Notes: generated from the letters alone by a model not told the origin. Shown: positions 43,631 through 53,691, counted from the first letter of the stretch. The stretch: DNA of 64,000 nucleotides from Candidatus Sulfopaludibacter sp. SbA3 (GCA_945903265.1 CAMDNQ010000008.1:62001-126000), one strand, 5' to 3'. Numbers and translations are program-made.

Positions 43631-45829
43631 ATGAGACGCACCGTGATCGGAATCGGCGCCCTGGCGCTGGTCGCGTCGGTCGGCACCCTCAACGCTCAGG
43701 ATCACCCTCACCTCGCCGCCGCGAGCGGCGTGCCGCACGGCATCCCCCGCATCTGTGCTGACGCGACAGTCACGTCGGTGGCGAGCGGCTCCTGGTCCGC
43801 GCCGTCGACATGGTCGACGCGGCAGGTGCCCGGTGCGGGCGCCGCGGTGCGCGTCGCGTCCGGCACGCGGGTCGCCTACGACGTTGTCAGCGACGCGGCC
43901 ATTCGGTGTGTCGACGTCGAAGGCGAACTCAGATTCCGGACGGACGCGGATACACGGCTGACGGTAGGTACCCTGACCGTCCTGGAGACCGGACGCCTTG
44001 AAATCGGCACGGTCGACCAGCCGATTGCCGCAGGGGCGACGGCGGAGCTCGTCGTGGCCGATCAGCCGATCGACACCGCGCGCGATCCGGAGCAGATTAC
44101 GGGCGGTCTCATCGGGCTTGGGACGATCCGGATGCATGGGGCGGTGAAGTCCCCGACCTTTGTTCGAGTCACGGCCGAACCGCTGGCGCGCCACACCACG
44201 CTGCAGCTCGAAGAGGCGGCGTCAGGATGGGCGCCGGGCGACAAGCTCGTGATTCCCGACACGCGCCAGCTTCGCCAGAACGAGCGGGGGACCAGCTACG
44301 TCCCTCAGTGGGAAGAACTGTCCCTGGCCGCCATCACCGGCCGGACAGCGACAATTGCGTTGCCGCTCCGGTTCGATCACCGCGGCGCTCGTGCCGCCGA
44401 CAACCGCATCGAGTTCCTGCCTCACGTCGGCAACGTCACCCGCAACGTCGTCGTCCGTTCGGAGAATCCGCAGGGCACACGCGGACACGTGATCTTCGTG
44501 ATGCATCCCGATGTCGACATCCGGTACGCGGCGTTCAAGGACCTCGGCCGCACGCGAATGGGCGTGCTCAGTAATACCGAGTACGGGACCGACGGCGGCG
44601 TGCGACGCGTCGGGACCAACCAGATTGGACGCTACTCGCTCCACTTTCATCACGCGTTTGGCCCGCGGACGCCGAATCCGAGCGGATACCAGTTCACCCT
44701 CATCGGCAACGCGATAGACGACGCCTCGAAGTGGGGCATCACGATTCACAACAGCCACTTCGGCCTGATCCGCGACAACGTCGTCTACAACTCGCGGGGC
44801 GCGGGCATCGTGACCGAGGACGGCAACGAGAGCTTCAACGTCTTCGATCACAACTTCGCGATGCGGTCCGAGGGATCAGGCGAGTTCGCGCCGCGGAGCG
44901 GCTACGGCGGCGCAACGGGCGATCCCGGCGGCGAGGGCGCCGGCTTCTGGCTGCGCGGGCCGAATAATACGCTTCGGAACAACGTCGCGGCCAACGTCGA
45001 CGTGTTTGGCTACGGCATCGCCGCAGGCGCGATCGAGGCGGTGCGCGTGCCAACGTTCAAGGGCGCGGACAACAGCAAGAACGGCGAGTTCACGACGATC
45101 GATGCCGTCGATACGCCGCTCCTGGAGTTTTCCAACAACGAAGCCTACGGCGCCATCCAGACCGGCATGGCCATCGGCTGGAACGGCATCGTCAAGGGCC
45201 TGCGCGTGTGGCACACGTCGCGGAATGCCATCACGGCGTTTCCTGCCGATCGCTTGGAGATCGACGGGGCCGTCGTGCGGGGGGATCCCGCCGTCCTGTC
45301 CGGCGCCTTCGAGAACCCCACGGGCATCTGGTTCAGTAACTACGTCGCCAAGACCGTGACGGTGCGCAACAGCGACGTGCAGGGGATGCGCGTCGGCGTG
45401 GCGAGCCCGTTCTTCTCGCGCATCGACGCGGAGCCGGGGCGCGGCGACGGCGTCGCGACCGTCGAGAACAGCTTCCTGCGGAATTACGTGGGGATCGCGG
45501 TTGCGACCGCGTATCGGCCGGAAACGACGCAGGCGCCAGTGAAGAAGGGCGTCATTCGTAACACGCGGTTCGAGCCGCTGGCGGGGGTGACACCCGCGAT
45601 GTATCCGGCCGCGGCCATCTCGATGAATTACGGGATGTCATCGGGCGACATCACCCTTCGCGATCCGCTGGTCGTGTACGACTTCAATGGCAAGGCGGGC
45701 GACACGTTCCGGGTGTTCTACTCGCACGAGGTGCCGGCCACCGCGGCCCCGGCGTGCAACGCCCCGCGCGCCGACATCGGCGGATTTGTGTGTGCCGGGG
45801 ATGACGGTCTTCAGGAATCGAGACGCTGA
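43631..45829 (+). CDS. Secreted G8-domain/right-handed beta-helix protein
   Basis: This 732-residue secreted protein has a signal peptide (ending near LNAQ), a G8 domain (residues about 40-190: 'SGSWSAPSTWSTRQVPGAGA', 'VRVASGTRVAYDV', 'GTLTVLETGRLEIG'), and then a right-handed parallel beta-helix with PbH1-like rungs ('GITIHNSHFGLIRDN', 'GIVTEDGNESFNVFDHN'). The same architecture occurs in human CEMIP/TMEM2, linked to hyaluronan degradation, and in bacteria of unknown role. A polysaccharide substrate is an inference. AAGGAG lies 7 bases before ATG 43631. Its last 19 bases overlap the convergent GGDEF gene. Confidence 0.85.
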   Translation: MRRTVIGIGALALVASVGTLNAQDHPHLAAASGVPHGIPRICADATVTSVASGSWSAPSTWSTRQVPGAGAAVRVASGTRVAYDVVSDAAIRCVDVEGELRFRTDADTRLTVGTLTVLETGRLEIGTVDQPIAAGATAELVVADQPIDTARDPEQITGGLIGLGTIRMHGAVKSPTFVRVTAEPLARHTTLQLEEAASGWAPGDKLVIPDTRQLRQNERGTSYVPQWEELSLAAITGRTATIALPLRFDHRGARAADNRIEFLPHVGNVTRNVVVRSENPQGTRGHVIFVMHPDVDIRYAAFKDLGRTRMGVLSNTEYGTDGGVRRVGTNQIGRYSLHFHHAFGPRTPNPSGYQFTLIGNAIDDASKWGITIHNSHFGLIRDNVVYNSRGAGIVTEDGNESFNVFDHNFAMRSEGSGEFAPRSGYGGATGDPGGEGAGFWLRGPNNTLRNNVAANVDVFGYGIAAGAIEAVRVPTFKGADNSKNGEFTTIDAVDTPLLEFSNNEAYGAIQTGMAIGWNGIVKGLRVWHTSRNAITAFPADRLEIDGAVVRGDPAVLSGAFENPTGIWFSNYVAKTVTVRNSDVQGMRVGVASPFFSRIDAEPGRGDGVATVENSFLRNYVGIAVATAYRPETTQAPVKKGVIRNTRFEPLAGVTPAMYPAAAISMNYGMSSGDITLRDPLVVYDFNGKAGDTFRVFYSHEVPATAAPACNAPRADIGGFVCAGDDGLQESRR

Positions 45830-46752
45830 CTGAGTACGCGGTTGCCGCCGGCCGCGCCTGCGCGGCCGACGGCAGCCACCGCCTGCTCGAGCAGCACCTC
45901 GGCCTTCATCGCGCGCGCGGCTGACGGCACGACCAGCACTCCCACCGACACCGTCACCGCGTAGGCTTCGTCCGATCGATGATCGTGGAGCCGCATCCGC
46001 TCCTGCACGGTCACGCGGATCCGCTCGGCGAGCCGCTCCGCATTGAACCCCTGGATGTCCGGCATCAGCACGCCGAACATGTCTTCACCCAGCCGGCCCA
46101 CCCAATCCGTCTCGCGGAAGTAGTTGCGGACGACGATCCCGATGCGCTCGATCACCCGGTCTCCGGCCCCGCGTCCGTGCTTGGCGTTGATGTCCTCGAG
46201 GTCGTCGACGTCGAGCACGATAACCGCGAACGGATAGCCGAAGCGCTCGGCGCGCTGAATCTCCTTCTCGAGCGCCGCGACGAACACCGCCCGTGTATGC
46301 AGGGTCGTCAGCGGGTCGACAATCGAATGGCCGCTGCGGCCGACATGTTCTGACGCCGCGGCACACACGTCGAGCGAGGCCCGATGCAGCATCTGGGTCA
46401 GTGTCGGCCACGGTTCCGACTCGATGCCGAAGGATTCGTCCTGCGCGAGTTGATCGAGCGCCGACCGCTCCATCAGGTACATGACCGTGAACAGCAGCCT
46501 GACCGACACCTCGTGCTGCACCGCCAGACGCCCAAGGTCCGCGACGACCGGGTAGTCGGCATCCAGCTCGCCGTCCCTGACCGCGGTCGTCAGCAGCTGG
46601 AAGGCGAGATCCCCGAGCCTGGCCCGGTCCTCGGCGCCGACGTGCTCGATCCCGGCAAACGGGTAGACGCCCAGGGTGTCGGTGACGATCTCACCGGCGT
46701 GGCCCTGGAGAATACGCGCCACCTGCGTGCGCAGTTCGACGGATTCCTGCAC
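45811..46752 (-). CDS. GGDEF-domain protein with degenerate active site
   Basis: This 313-residue cytoplasmic protein has an unassigned helical N-terminal region (about 1-150) and a GGDEF domain (about 150-305; 'PLTTLHTRAVFVAALEKE'). The signature reads G222-E223-D224-M225-F226 instead of G-G-D-E-F, so the second glycine and the catalytic glutamate are changed. It is therefore unlikely to make cyclic-di-GMP and may bind GTP or act as a regulatory domain. Start GTG 46752; GTG is the outermost codon and no Shine-Dalgarno is evident. The protein is divergent from a type IV pilus-like ATPase. Confidence 0.82.
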   Translation of the reverse strand: MQESVELRTQVARILQGHAGEIVTDTLGVYPFAGIEHVGAEDRARLGDLAFQLLTTAVRDGELDADYPVVADLGRLAVQHEVSVRLLFTVMYLMERSALDQLAQDESFGIESEPWPTLTQMLHRASLDVCAAASEHVGRSGHSIVDPLTTLHTRAVFVAALEKEIQRAERFGYPFAVIVLDVDDLEDINAKHGRGAGDRVIERIGIVVRNYFRETDWVGRLGEDMFGVLMPDIQGFNAERLAERIRVTVQERMRLHDHRSDEAYAVTVSVGVLVVPSAARAMKAEVLLEQAVAAVGRAGAAGGNRVLSQRLDS

Positions 46753-46878
46753 GTTATCGGGTATCGGCGTGAACCAACGGATTCACCACTGTACTTACAA
46801 AATCCAAAACCCTACCGTAAACTGGCACGTCGGCCGAAACGCAGTGGGGAACGTGTTCACAGATTCTTGGGGGTACCC

Positions 46879-48885
46879 GTGCGTACGATGATCGGTGAGT
46901 GTCTCCGCCAGGCGGGGATCATCACCGAGGACAATCTGCAGACCGCGCTGGTGGAGCACAAACGCTCGGGTGAGCGTCTGGGTTCGGTACTGATCCGCCT
47001 GAATATGGCGACCGAGCGCCAGATTGCGGAGGCGCTCGCCTACCAGCTGGGGTTCGCGTACGCGGACCTCGTTGCACATCCGCCGGATCCCGGCGCGGTC
47101 ATCCTGATTCCCAAAGACGTCGCCCTCAAGCGCAACTGCATCGGCGTCGCCGTCGAGAAGAACGTGCTGACGGTGGCGATGTCGGATCCGCTCCTCTTTA
47201 CCCTGGTGCAGGATCTCGAGTTCCAGACGGGATACCGCATCAAGCAGGTCGTCGCGACGCGCGGCGAGATCATCGAAGCCATTCAGGCCTGGTACCCGGA
47301 CAAAGCGCTTACGCGCGTCACCCCGGGCAGCATGCAGAGCCGGAGCCGCGACGACGTGGCGCGCGGGGGCATGCTCGCGCCGCGCACGCCCGGGACGCCC
47401 GCCGTCGTGCGCGACGAGGACATCTTCGAGCAATCGACCACTCACACGACCGGGACGGCCGAGACCGCCCCGATCATTGACATGGTCGAGCTCGTCATCA
47501 GGAACGCGCTGAAGAGCCACGCCAGCGACATTCACATCGAGCCGACGGAGGGTGACGTGGTCGTCCGCCATCGGCTGGACGGGCTGCTCAAAGAAGTGAT
47601 GGACCTGCCGAAGTGGGTCCATGACGGCGTCGTGGCGCGCGTGAAGATCATGGCGGGTCTCGATATCGCGGAGAAGCGGCTGCCGCAGGACGGACGCATT
47701 CGCACCACCGCCGACGACGGGCAGGACGTCGATCTGCGCGTCTCGACCCTCCGCACGATCTTCGGCGAAAAGATCGTGATGCGCGTGCTCGACCACCGGA
47801 AAGGCGTGCCGCCGCTCGAAGAACTCGGGTTTTCGGCGGCCTCGATGGAGCATCTCCGTTTCTTCCTGCGCCATCAGCACGGCATGATCCTCGTCGTCGG
47901 ACCGACCGGGTCCGGAAAGACGACCTCGCTGTCGTCCGCGCTTGCGTCGATCCGGTCAGAACGGACGAACATCATCACGATCGAAGACCCGGTGGAGTAC
48001 CAGATTCCCGGCGTCAACCAGACGCAGATCAACACGAAGATCAACCTGACGTTTGCGAGCGCGCTGCGATCGATCCTCCGGCAGGATCCCGACGTTGTCC
48101 TGGTCGGAGAAATCCGCGATCAGGAGACGGCGCGCATCGCGATGCAGGCCGCGCAGACGGGCCACCTCGTGCTGTCGACGCTGCACACGGACGACGCACC
48201 GTCGTGTGTGACGCGTCTCACCGACATCGGCATCGAGCCGTATGTCTCGGCGTCGGCCCTCATTGGCGTTGTCGCCCAGCGCCTCGTGCGGCGGCTGTGC
48301 TCAGACTGCCGTCGTCCGTACACTCCCGAACCTGAAACGCTGCGGGCGATGGGCGTCTCCGAAGCGGACGCCGGAGCGCAGACGTTCTATCGCGCTGATG
48401 GTTGCGACAAATGCAATCAGACTGGGTATCGGGGACGCGTGGGCATCTACGAGATCATGGCGGTGACCGACAGCCTGCGGCGGCTCATCGCGCAGCGCGG
48501 CGCCGAGGCGCAGCTTCGTGAAGCCGCGATTTCCGCCGGCATGATCACGCTTGGCGAGGACGGCTTGCTGAAGGTCAAGGCGGGGATGACCTCGCCCCAG
48601 GAACTGCTCCGCGTGGTCACCGAAGTCCGGCAGACGCGCGCGCTGTGCCCCGGCTGCGGCGCGGCGACCTCGCCCGATTTTTCCGTGTGTCCGACCTGTG
48701 GCCACGGACTCGGCGGGGGATGCCCCCATTGCCGGCGCCCGATCCAGGCCGAGTGGAAGTTCTGCCCGTATTGCGCCAAGACCACTGCGGTGAGCGGCGC
48801 CAAAAAGGCTTCGCGTCGTCTCGACACGCGACGGTCGATTGCCGAGCTACCCGCCGGGCGCAACGTCGCGGAATTCAAGAAATAA
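46879..48885 (+). CDS. PilB/GspE-type ATPase with C-terminal double zinc ribbon
   Basis: This hexameric ATPase drives type IV pilus or type II secretion assembly from the cytoplasm. The 668 residues hold an N-terminal MshEN domain (LRQAGIITEDNLQ..., about 1-150), the T2SSE core with Walker A GPTGSGKT (K347), the Asp box 'IRDQETARIAMQ' and the usual Cys tetrad (CSDC...CDKC). Two extra zinc ribbons follow: C590/C593/C604/C607 and C615/C618/C629/C632. Such a tail is not part of PilB as I know it. GTG 46879 is chosen because GGGGG lies 6 bases upstream; ATG 46888 is three codons in. A J-domain gene follows 13 bases later. Confidence 0.87.
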   Translation: MRTMIGECLRQAGIITEDNLQTALVEHKRSGERLGSVLIRLNMATERQIAEALAYQLGFAYADLVAHPPDPGAVILIPKDVALKRNCIGVAVEKNVLTVAMSDPLLFTLVQDLEFQTGYRIKQVVATRGEIIEAIQAWYPDKALTRVTPGSMQSRSRDDVARGGMLAPRTPGTPAVVRDEDIFEQSTTHTTGTAETAPIIDMVELVIRNALKSHASDIHIEPTEGDVVVRHRLDGLLKEVMDLPKWVHDGVVARVKIMAGLDIAEKRLPQDGRIRTTADDGQDVDLRVSTLRTIFGEKIVMRVLDHRKGVPPLEELGFSAASMEHLRFFLRHQHGMILVVGPTGSGKTTSLSSALASIRSERTNIITIEDPVEYQIPGVNQTQINTKINLTFASALRSILRQDPDVVLVGEIRDQETARIAMQAAQTGHLVLSTLHTDDAPSCVTRLTDIGIEPYVSASALIGVVAQRLVRRLCSDCRRPYTPEPETLRAMGVSEADAGAQTFYRADGCDKCNQTGYRGRVGIYEIMAVTDSLRRLIAQRGAEAQLREAAISAGMITLGEDGLLKVKAGMTSPQELLRVVTEVRQTRALCPGCGAATSPDFSVCPTCGHGLGGGCPHCRRPIQAEWKFCPYCAKTTAVSGAKKASRRLDTRRSIAELPAGRNVAEFKK

Positions 48886-48898
48886 TCCCGTCTCGTAG

Positions 48899-49696
48899 AT
48901 GTCCACCAGTTTCTACGAGCTCCTCGGCGTCGCTCGCGGCGCCCCTGCGGATGAAATCAAGCGCGCCTTCCGGCGTGAGATCGCGAAGTATCACCCCGAC
49001 AAGGTCCAGCATCTCGGGAAAGAATTCCAGGAAATCGCCGCCGTCAGGTCCGCGGAGCTGACGCGCGCGTACAAGACGCTGACCGAAGACTCGGCTCGCG
49101 CGGAGTACGACGAGGGTCTTGGCGACGCGCCCGCCAGGCCTTCGCCGGTGACCCCTGCCGCCGACGCAGGGTCGTCGCCGCCGCGCCGGTCGGAGCCTGT
49201 CGTCACCTCGACGCCGCCGCGGCCGGCGTTCGGGTCGTCTGCCGACCGCGCCGGCGCGAGCGATCTCGTTCGCAAGGCCGCCGTCGTTCGATTTCGCCAG
49301 GCGGTGAACGAGGAATTCGGACGCTGTGAGGAAGCCCCCGCCGTGGGTTTCGAAATTGCCTGCGCTCCGGCCAAGGGCGCCTTCTGGAACAAGGTGCCTC
49401 CGCGGATCCTTGCGCGGTTTGTTCCGCAGGTGGACGCCGCGGCCATCGCGGAAACCTGGGCGCTGGCGTCCCGTGCGCAGCGCGACGGCCAGCGCGAGAT
49501 CTGTGTCTTCGTGATGGGACCGGCCGTCTCTCCCGTCGCGCAGCTCGCACGCGCCATAGCCGATGAAATGCGCAGGCAGACGGCCGCGGTGAAACTGTCG
49601 ATCGTTCCCGTCAACACGCGCACCTGGTCCGCGGATATCCCGAAGGACGCGCCGCCCGCCGTGAAGTCGCTGGCGGCGCGGCTCAAATCGCTCTGA
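48899..49696 (+). CDS. J-domain (DnaJ-type) protein
   Basis: This 265-residue protein has an N-terminal J-domain (residues 1-70, [20 protein letters not shown], with H32-P33-D34). It should stimulate DnaK ATPase. The zinc-finger and C-terminal DnaJ client-binding domains are absent. A Pro/Ser-rich linker (about 80-125) leads to an unassigned tail of about 140 residues. It lies 13 bases after the PilB-zinc ribbon gene and 8 bases before the ABC gene, so it is probably in one operon. A role as a chaperone partner for that ATPase is inferred only from position. Confidence 0.82.
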   Translation: MSTSFYELLGVARGAPADEIKRAFRREIAKYHPDKVQHLGKEFQEIAAVRSAELTRAYKTLTEDSARAEYDEGLGDAPARPSPVTPAADAGSSPPRRSEPVVTSTPPRPAFGSSADRAGASDLVRKAAVVRFRQAVNEEFGRCEEAPAVGFEIACAPAKGAFWNKVPPRILARFVPQVDAAAIAETWALASRAQRDGQREICVFVMGPAVSPVAQLARAIADEMRRQTAAVKLSIVPVNTRTWSADIPKDAPPAVKSLAARLKSL

Positions 49697-49704
49697 CAGG
49701 ACCG

Positions 49705-50391
49705 ATGGCGCTGATTGAGACGACCGACCTCTGGAAAACCTACACGATGGGGACAGAGGACGTCCACGCGCTCCGCGGCGTGTCGCTGCAAATCGAGCGT
49801 GGCGAATACGTGGCGATCATGGGGCCGTCAGGATCCGGCAAGTCGACGCTGATGAACCTGATTGGCTGTCTCGACACGCCAACCAAGGGGACGTACCTCT
49901 TGAACGGCAAACGTGTCAGCGACATGAACGACGACGAGCTCGCCCGCATCCGGAACGAGGAAATCGGGTTCGTGTTTCAGACGTTCAACCTGCTGCCGCG
50001 TGCGTCGGCGCTCCACAACGTGGAGCTGCCGCTGGTCTACGCCGGCGTGTCCGGGGCGGACCGCACGGCACGCGCGACAGCCGCGCTGGAGAAGGTGGAT
50101 CTGGTGTCCCGCATGCGGCATCGGCCCAATGAACTGTCAGGGGGCCAGCGGCAGCGCGTGGCTATCGCGCGCGCGCTCGTGAACAACCCGTCGATGCTGC
50201 TGGCGGATGAGCCGACGGGAAACCTCGACTCAAAGACGGGCGCCGAGATCATGGCGCTGTTCGACCGGCTCCACGAGGCGGGCAACACCATCCTTGTCGT
50301 CACGCACGAGGCCGACGTTGCCGCCTTCGCGCACCGCGTTCTCCACTTTCGCGACGGGCAGATCGAACGCGACGTCCGACGCGCGGCGTAA
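49705..50391 (+). CDS. LolD/MacB-type ABC transporter ATPase
   Basis: This 228-residue ATP-binding protein matches the LolD/MacB/FtsE branch. Walker A is GPSGSGKST, the Q-loop is '[10 protein letters not shown]', the signature is LSGGQRQRV and Walker B is '[11 protein letters not shown]'. The length is typical. In this branch the permease is usually next door, but none is seen here; the neighbours are the J-domain gene (8 bases upstream) and, convergent, the OppF-like ATPase. AGGA lies four bases before the ATG. It may serve lipoprotein sorting or peptide export through a permease elsewhere. Confidence 0.9.
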   Translation: MALIETTDLWKTYTMGTEDVHALRGVSLQIERGEYVAIMGPSGSGKSTLMNLIGCLDTPTKGTYLLNGKRVSDMNDDELARIRNEEIGFVFQTFNLLPRASALHNVELPLVYAGVSGADRTARATAALEKVDLVSRMRHRPNELSGGQRQRVAIARALVNNPSMLLADEPTGNLDSKTGAEIMALFDRLHEAGNTILVVTHEADVAAFAHRVLHFRDGQIERDVRRAA

Positions 50392-50413
50392 TGCGCGGCC
50401 ACGCGCCAGGGCG

Positions 50414-51295
50414 CTAGACGGCCGCGAAATGCGAGGCGCCGACCGGCCGCAGCGGCGCGTCCGGATTGAACGAGCTGGGGTCGAGCACGATGCGATCGCG
50501 CGGGGCATCGGGATCGAGGGCGGGAACGGCGCTCAGCAGCGCGCGCGTGTACGGATGCGCCGGGGCGGTGAACAGCGCACCTGTCTCACCCATTTCGACG
50601 ATTCTCCCGAGATACATCACCGCGACGCGGCTGCAGATGTGTTCGACCAGCCTGAGATCGTGCGCGATGAACAGGTACGTCAGCTTCAGGCGTTCGCGGA
50701 GTTCGAGCATCAGCCTGACCACCTGCGCCTGAATCGACACGTCCAGCGCCGACACCGCCTCGTCGGCGATGATGAGCGCCGGGCTCAACGCCAGTGCCCT
50801 CGCGATGCCGATCCGCTGGCGCTGTCCGCCACTGAACTCGTGCGGATAGCGTTGGAGGTGGTCGGGCTCGAGCCCAACCATCTCGAACAGCTCGGCGACG
50901 CGCTGACGCCGTTCAGGGCGCGCGCCAAGGCTGTGAATAATGAGCGGCTCTTCGACGATGTCGCCGGCGCGCATGCGCGGGTTGAGCGACGAATAGGGAT
51001 CCTGAAAGACGATCTGCATGTCGCGGCGCGCCAGACGCATCCGTTCGCGTGAGAACGCGAGCACGTTCTCGCCTCGAAAGAGCACTTCTCCTGCGGTCGG
51101 TTCGATGAGGCGGAGGATACAGCGTCCGGTCGTGCTCTTGCCGCTGCCCGACTCACCGACGAGGCCGAACATCTCGCCCTCATGAATGGCGAAGCTGACG
51201 TCGTCGACCGCCTTGACGACTGATGGCGGTTGAAACAATCCGCGCCTCCGCACGAAGTGCTTTACGAGCCCCCGCACATCAAGGATGGGCGTCAT
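50414..51295 (-). CDS. Oligopeptide ABC transporter ATPase, OppF/DppF-like
   Basis: This 293-residue ATPase is the second of a pair of peptide-transporter ATPases. It has Walker [10 protein letters not shown], signature '[15 protein letters not shown]', Walker B '[14 protein letters not shown]' and the C-terminal OppF/DppF extension (ending [12 protein letters not shown]). Opp/Dpp transporters use two such subunits with two permeases; neither permease nor binding protein is nearby. The start ATG 51295 overlaps the oppD-like stop by 4 bases (ATGA). It may work with permeases coded elsewhere. Confidence 0.9.
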   Translation of the reverse strand: MTPILDVRGLVKHFVRRRGLFQPPSVVKAVDDVSFAIHEGEMFGLVGESGSGKSTTGRCILRLIEPTAGEVLFRGENVLAFSRERMRLARRDMQIVFQDPYSSLNPRMRAGDIVEEPLIIHSLGARPERRQRVAELFEMVGLEPDHLQRYPHEFSGGQRQRIGIARALALSPALIIADEAVSALDVSIQAQVVRLMLELRERLKLTYLFIAHDLRLVEHICSRVAVMYLGRIVEMGETGALFTAPAHPYTRALLSAVPALDPDAPRDRIVLDPSSFNPDAPLRPVGASHFAAV

Positions 51296-52116
51296 CGTGG
51301 AGATGGCGCCTGACCGCCCCTGTCCTGGGTCGTCCCCGGAACCGCGGCGAGGAGACTGCGGGTGTACTCGTGCGCCGGCGCTCGGAGGATCTGTCTGACC
51401 GCGCCCTGCTCGACGAGCGATCCTTTGTACATGACGGCCACACGGTCGGCCATTTCGGCGATGACGCCGAAGTCATGCGTGATCAGCAGCAATGCAAGAT
51501 TGAACGCGGTGCGCAGCTCGCGAAGGAGATCGAGCACTTGCGCCTGGATCGTGACATCGAGGGCCGTCGTCGGCTCGTCGGCGATGATGAGTGCCGGCCG
51601 GCAGGCCAGAGCGATGGCGATCATCACTCGCTGGCGCATGCCGCCAGACAGCTGGTGCGGATAATCCCTGACGCGCTCGCCGGCGTTCGGGATGTGCACG
51701 GCTTCGAGCAGTTCCACCGCCCGGCGCTGCGCCTCCGCGCGCGAGGCCATCCCGTGGACCGTCAGCGCTTCCCCGATCTGGTCGCCAACCCGCATGACGG
51801 GATTCAGGGCCGTCATTGGTTCCTGAAAGATCAGCGAAATGCGCGCGCCCCGCACCTGGCGCATCTCCCGCTCCGGAAGCGTCAGCAGATCGCGTCCCTC
51901 GAAGAAGATCTGGCCGGCGGAGACGCGTCCCGGCGCCTGGAGAAGCCGGAGGATCGCGAAGGCGGTCACCGACTTGCCGCTGCCGGATTCACCCACCAGC
52001 CCCAGCGTCTCTCCCGGCGCGATGTGGAAGGAGACGTCGTTCACCGCAGTCACCGTCGAACGGGCTCCGGCAAAGGTGACCGTGAGGTTGCGAACGTCGA
52101 GCAGCGGCGCGGTCAT
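51292..52116 (-). CDS. Oligopeptide ABC transporter ATPase, OppD/DppD-like
   Basis: This 274-residue ATPase is the first of the OppD/OppF pair. Motifs are Walker [10 protein letters not shown], signature '[15 protein letters not shown]' and Walker B '[14 protein letters not shown]'. It lacks the long zinc-site tail of full OppD (about 330 residues), so the C-terminal portion is shorter than usual. It overlaps the mutase gene upstream by 4 bases and OppF downstream by 4 bases, so all three are translationally coupled. Confidence 0.9.
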   Translation of the reverse strand: MTAPLLDVRNLTVTFAGARSTVTAVNDVSFHIAPGETLGLVGESGSGKSVTAFAILRLLQAPGRVSAGQIFFEGRDLLTLPEREMRQVRGARISLIFQEPMTALNPVMRVGDQIGEALTVHGMASRAEAQRRAVELLEAVHIPNAGERVRDYPHQLSGGMRQRVMIAIALACRPALIIADEPTTALDVTIQAQVLDLLRELRTAFNLALLLITHDFGVIAEMADRVAVMYKGSLVEQGAVRQILRAPAHEYTRSLLAAVPGTTQDRGGQAPSPR

Positions 52117-53666
52117 GTTGGGCTCCGCACGTCGAGATGTTCCCCGAACACCTGTCGAAGCGCGTCGGAGATCTCACCAAGCGTGGCGTGTGCCTCTACC
52201 GCGGCGATGATGGGCGGCACCAGATTCGTTCCATCGCGGGCCGTTCGATCGACCCTCGCAAGCGCCGCGCGCCAGACGGCGTCGCTTCGGCCCGCGCGCA
52301 CCTGGCGTACCCGTTCAATCTGACGACGTTCGACCTCCGGGTCGAGCTGAAAGACATCTTCGATGCGCGCCTCGCTCGCAAAGCGGTTCACGCCGACGAC
52401 GACCGTCTCCCCCCCGTCAATCGACTGCTGCGCGCGGTACGCGGACTCCTGGATCTGTTGCTGCGTAAAACCGGATTCGATGGCCGCAATCGCTCCGCCT
52501 CGAACATCAATCGCCGTCATGAGCTCGACGGCCTCATGCTCCAGCCGGGTTGTCATGGCCTCGATCGCGTACGACCCGCCCACCGGGTCCGTCGTATTGC
52601 TGACGCCGCTTTCGTGGAGGATGACCTGCTGCGTGCGCACGGCGAGCGTCGCGCTGTCTTCGGTCGGCAGCGCCAGCGCCTCGTCGCGGCCGTTGCAATG
52701 CAGCGACTGGGTGCCCCCCAGGACCGCCGCGAGCGCCTGCAGGGCCACACGAACGATGTTGTTGTCCGGCTGCTGCGCGGTGAGCGTGCTGCCAGCCGTC
52801 TGCGTATGAAAGCGGAGCTGCTGCGCCCGGCCGGTTCGCGCGCCGAATCGATCGCGCATGATGCGCGCCCACAGGCGGCGCGCGGCGCGGAACTTCGCGA
52901 TCTCTTCGAGAAAATTGTTATGCGCGTTGAAGAAGAAGGAGATCCGCGATCCGATCGCTTCGACGTCGACGCCCGCATCGATGGCGGCCTGTACGTACGC
53001 GCAACCGTGCGCGAGGGTGAACGCGATCTCCTGCGCCGCCGTCGATCCAGCCTCGCGAATGTGGTACCCGCTGACGGACATCGGATTCCATTGCGGCATC
53101 TCCGCGGCACAGAACGCCACGATGTCGGTGACGATGCGAAGGGACGGAGCGGGTGGATAGATGTATGTCCCGCGCGCCACGTATTCCTTGAGGATGTCGT
53201 TCTGCAGCGTTCCGGTCAGCACGCGAATCGGTGTGCCATGACGCCTGGCGACCGCGGCGTAGAGTGCCAGCAGGATGACGGCCGTCGCGTTGATCGTCAT
53301 CGACGTGGAGATCCGATCGAGCGGCACGTCAGCGAGGAGCACGTCCATGTCCTCGATGGAATCGATGGCGACGCCGACACGGCCGACTTCGCCGGCTGCG
53401 AGGGCGTGATCGGAGTCGTATCCAATCTGTGTCGGCAGATCGAATGCGACGCTCAGGCCCGTCACGCCCCGTGACAGCAGATAGTGAAAGCGTCTGTTTG
53501 ATTCCGGCGCGCTCGCGAAGCCGGCGTACTGCCGCATGGTCCACGGGCGGCCGCGGTACATGTCCTGACGGATGCCGCGCGTGAACGGAAACTCTCCGGG
53601 AGCGCCGATGTCGCTGATGGGATCCACCGCCCGAAGGTCATCAGGGGTGGTGAACGGACCTTCCAC
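52113..53666 (-). CDS. Methylmalonyl-CoA mutase large-subunit (substrate-binding) domain protein
   Basis: This 517-residue protein is the TIM-barrel half of an adenosylcobalamin-dependent acyl-CoA mutase. The signature '[26 protein letters not shown]' is split by its usual features; '[18 protein letters not shown]', '[13 protein letters not shown]' and '[11 protein letters not shown]' are also present. The cobalamin-binding domain (DxHxxG) is absent, so it must pair with a separate B12-binding subunit coded elsewhere. Substrate could be methylmalonyl- or isobutyryl-CoA. Start GTG 53666; TACAAT (53676-53681) lies 9 bases upstream. It leads a 4-base-overlap operon with two peptide-transporter ATPases. 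Confidence 0.88.
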   Translation of the reverse strand: MEGPFTTPDDLRAVDPISDIGAPGEFPFTRGIRQDMYRGRPWTMRQYAGFASAPESNRRFHYLLSRGVTGLSVAFDLPTQIGYDSDHALAAGEVGRVGVAIDSIEDMDVLLADVPLDRISTSMTINATAVILLALYAAVARRHGTPIRVLTGTLQNDILKEYVARGTYIYPPAPSLRIVTDIVAFCAAEMPQWNPMSVSGYHIREAGSTAAQEIAFTLAHGCAYVQAAIDAGVDVEAIGSRISFFFNAHNNFLEEIAKFRAARRLWARIMRDRFGARTGRAQQLRFHTQTAGSTLTAQQPDNNIVRVALQALAAVLGGTQSLHCNGRDEALALPTEDSATLAVRTQQVILHESGVSNTTDPVGGSYAIEAMTTRLEHEAVELMTAIDVRGGAIAAIESGFTQQQIQESAYRAQQSIDGGETVVVGVNRFASEARIEDVFQLDPEVERRQIERVRQVRAGRSDAVWRAALARVDRTARDGTNLVPPIIAAVEAHATLGEISDALRQVFGEHLDVRSPT

Positions 53667-53675
53667 GTGGCGGGA

Positions 53676-53681
53676 ATTGTA
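53676..53681 (-). promoter_or_regulatory. -10-like hexamer of the mutase operon
   Basis: TACAAT on the minus strand ends 9 bases before GTG 53666. A leaderless mRNA is predicted. It lies 10 bases from the divergent promoter at 53692, so the two transcription units share a small control region. Confidence 0.45.
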
Positions 53682-53691
53682 CGTCGGTTTG

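Noticed and set aside
46823-46833. TGGCAC resembling a sigma54 -24 box before the PilB-type gene
   Set aside because: The matching -12 TTGCA is absent at the required distance (CCGAA is found).
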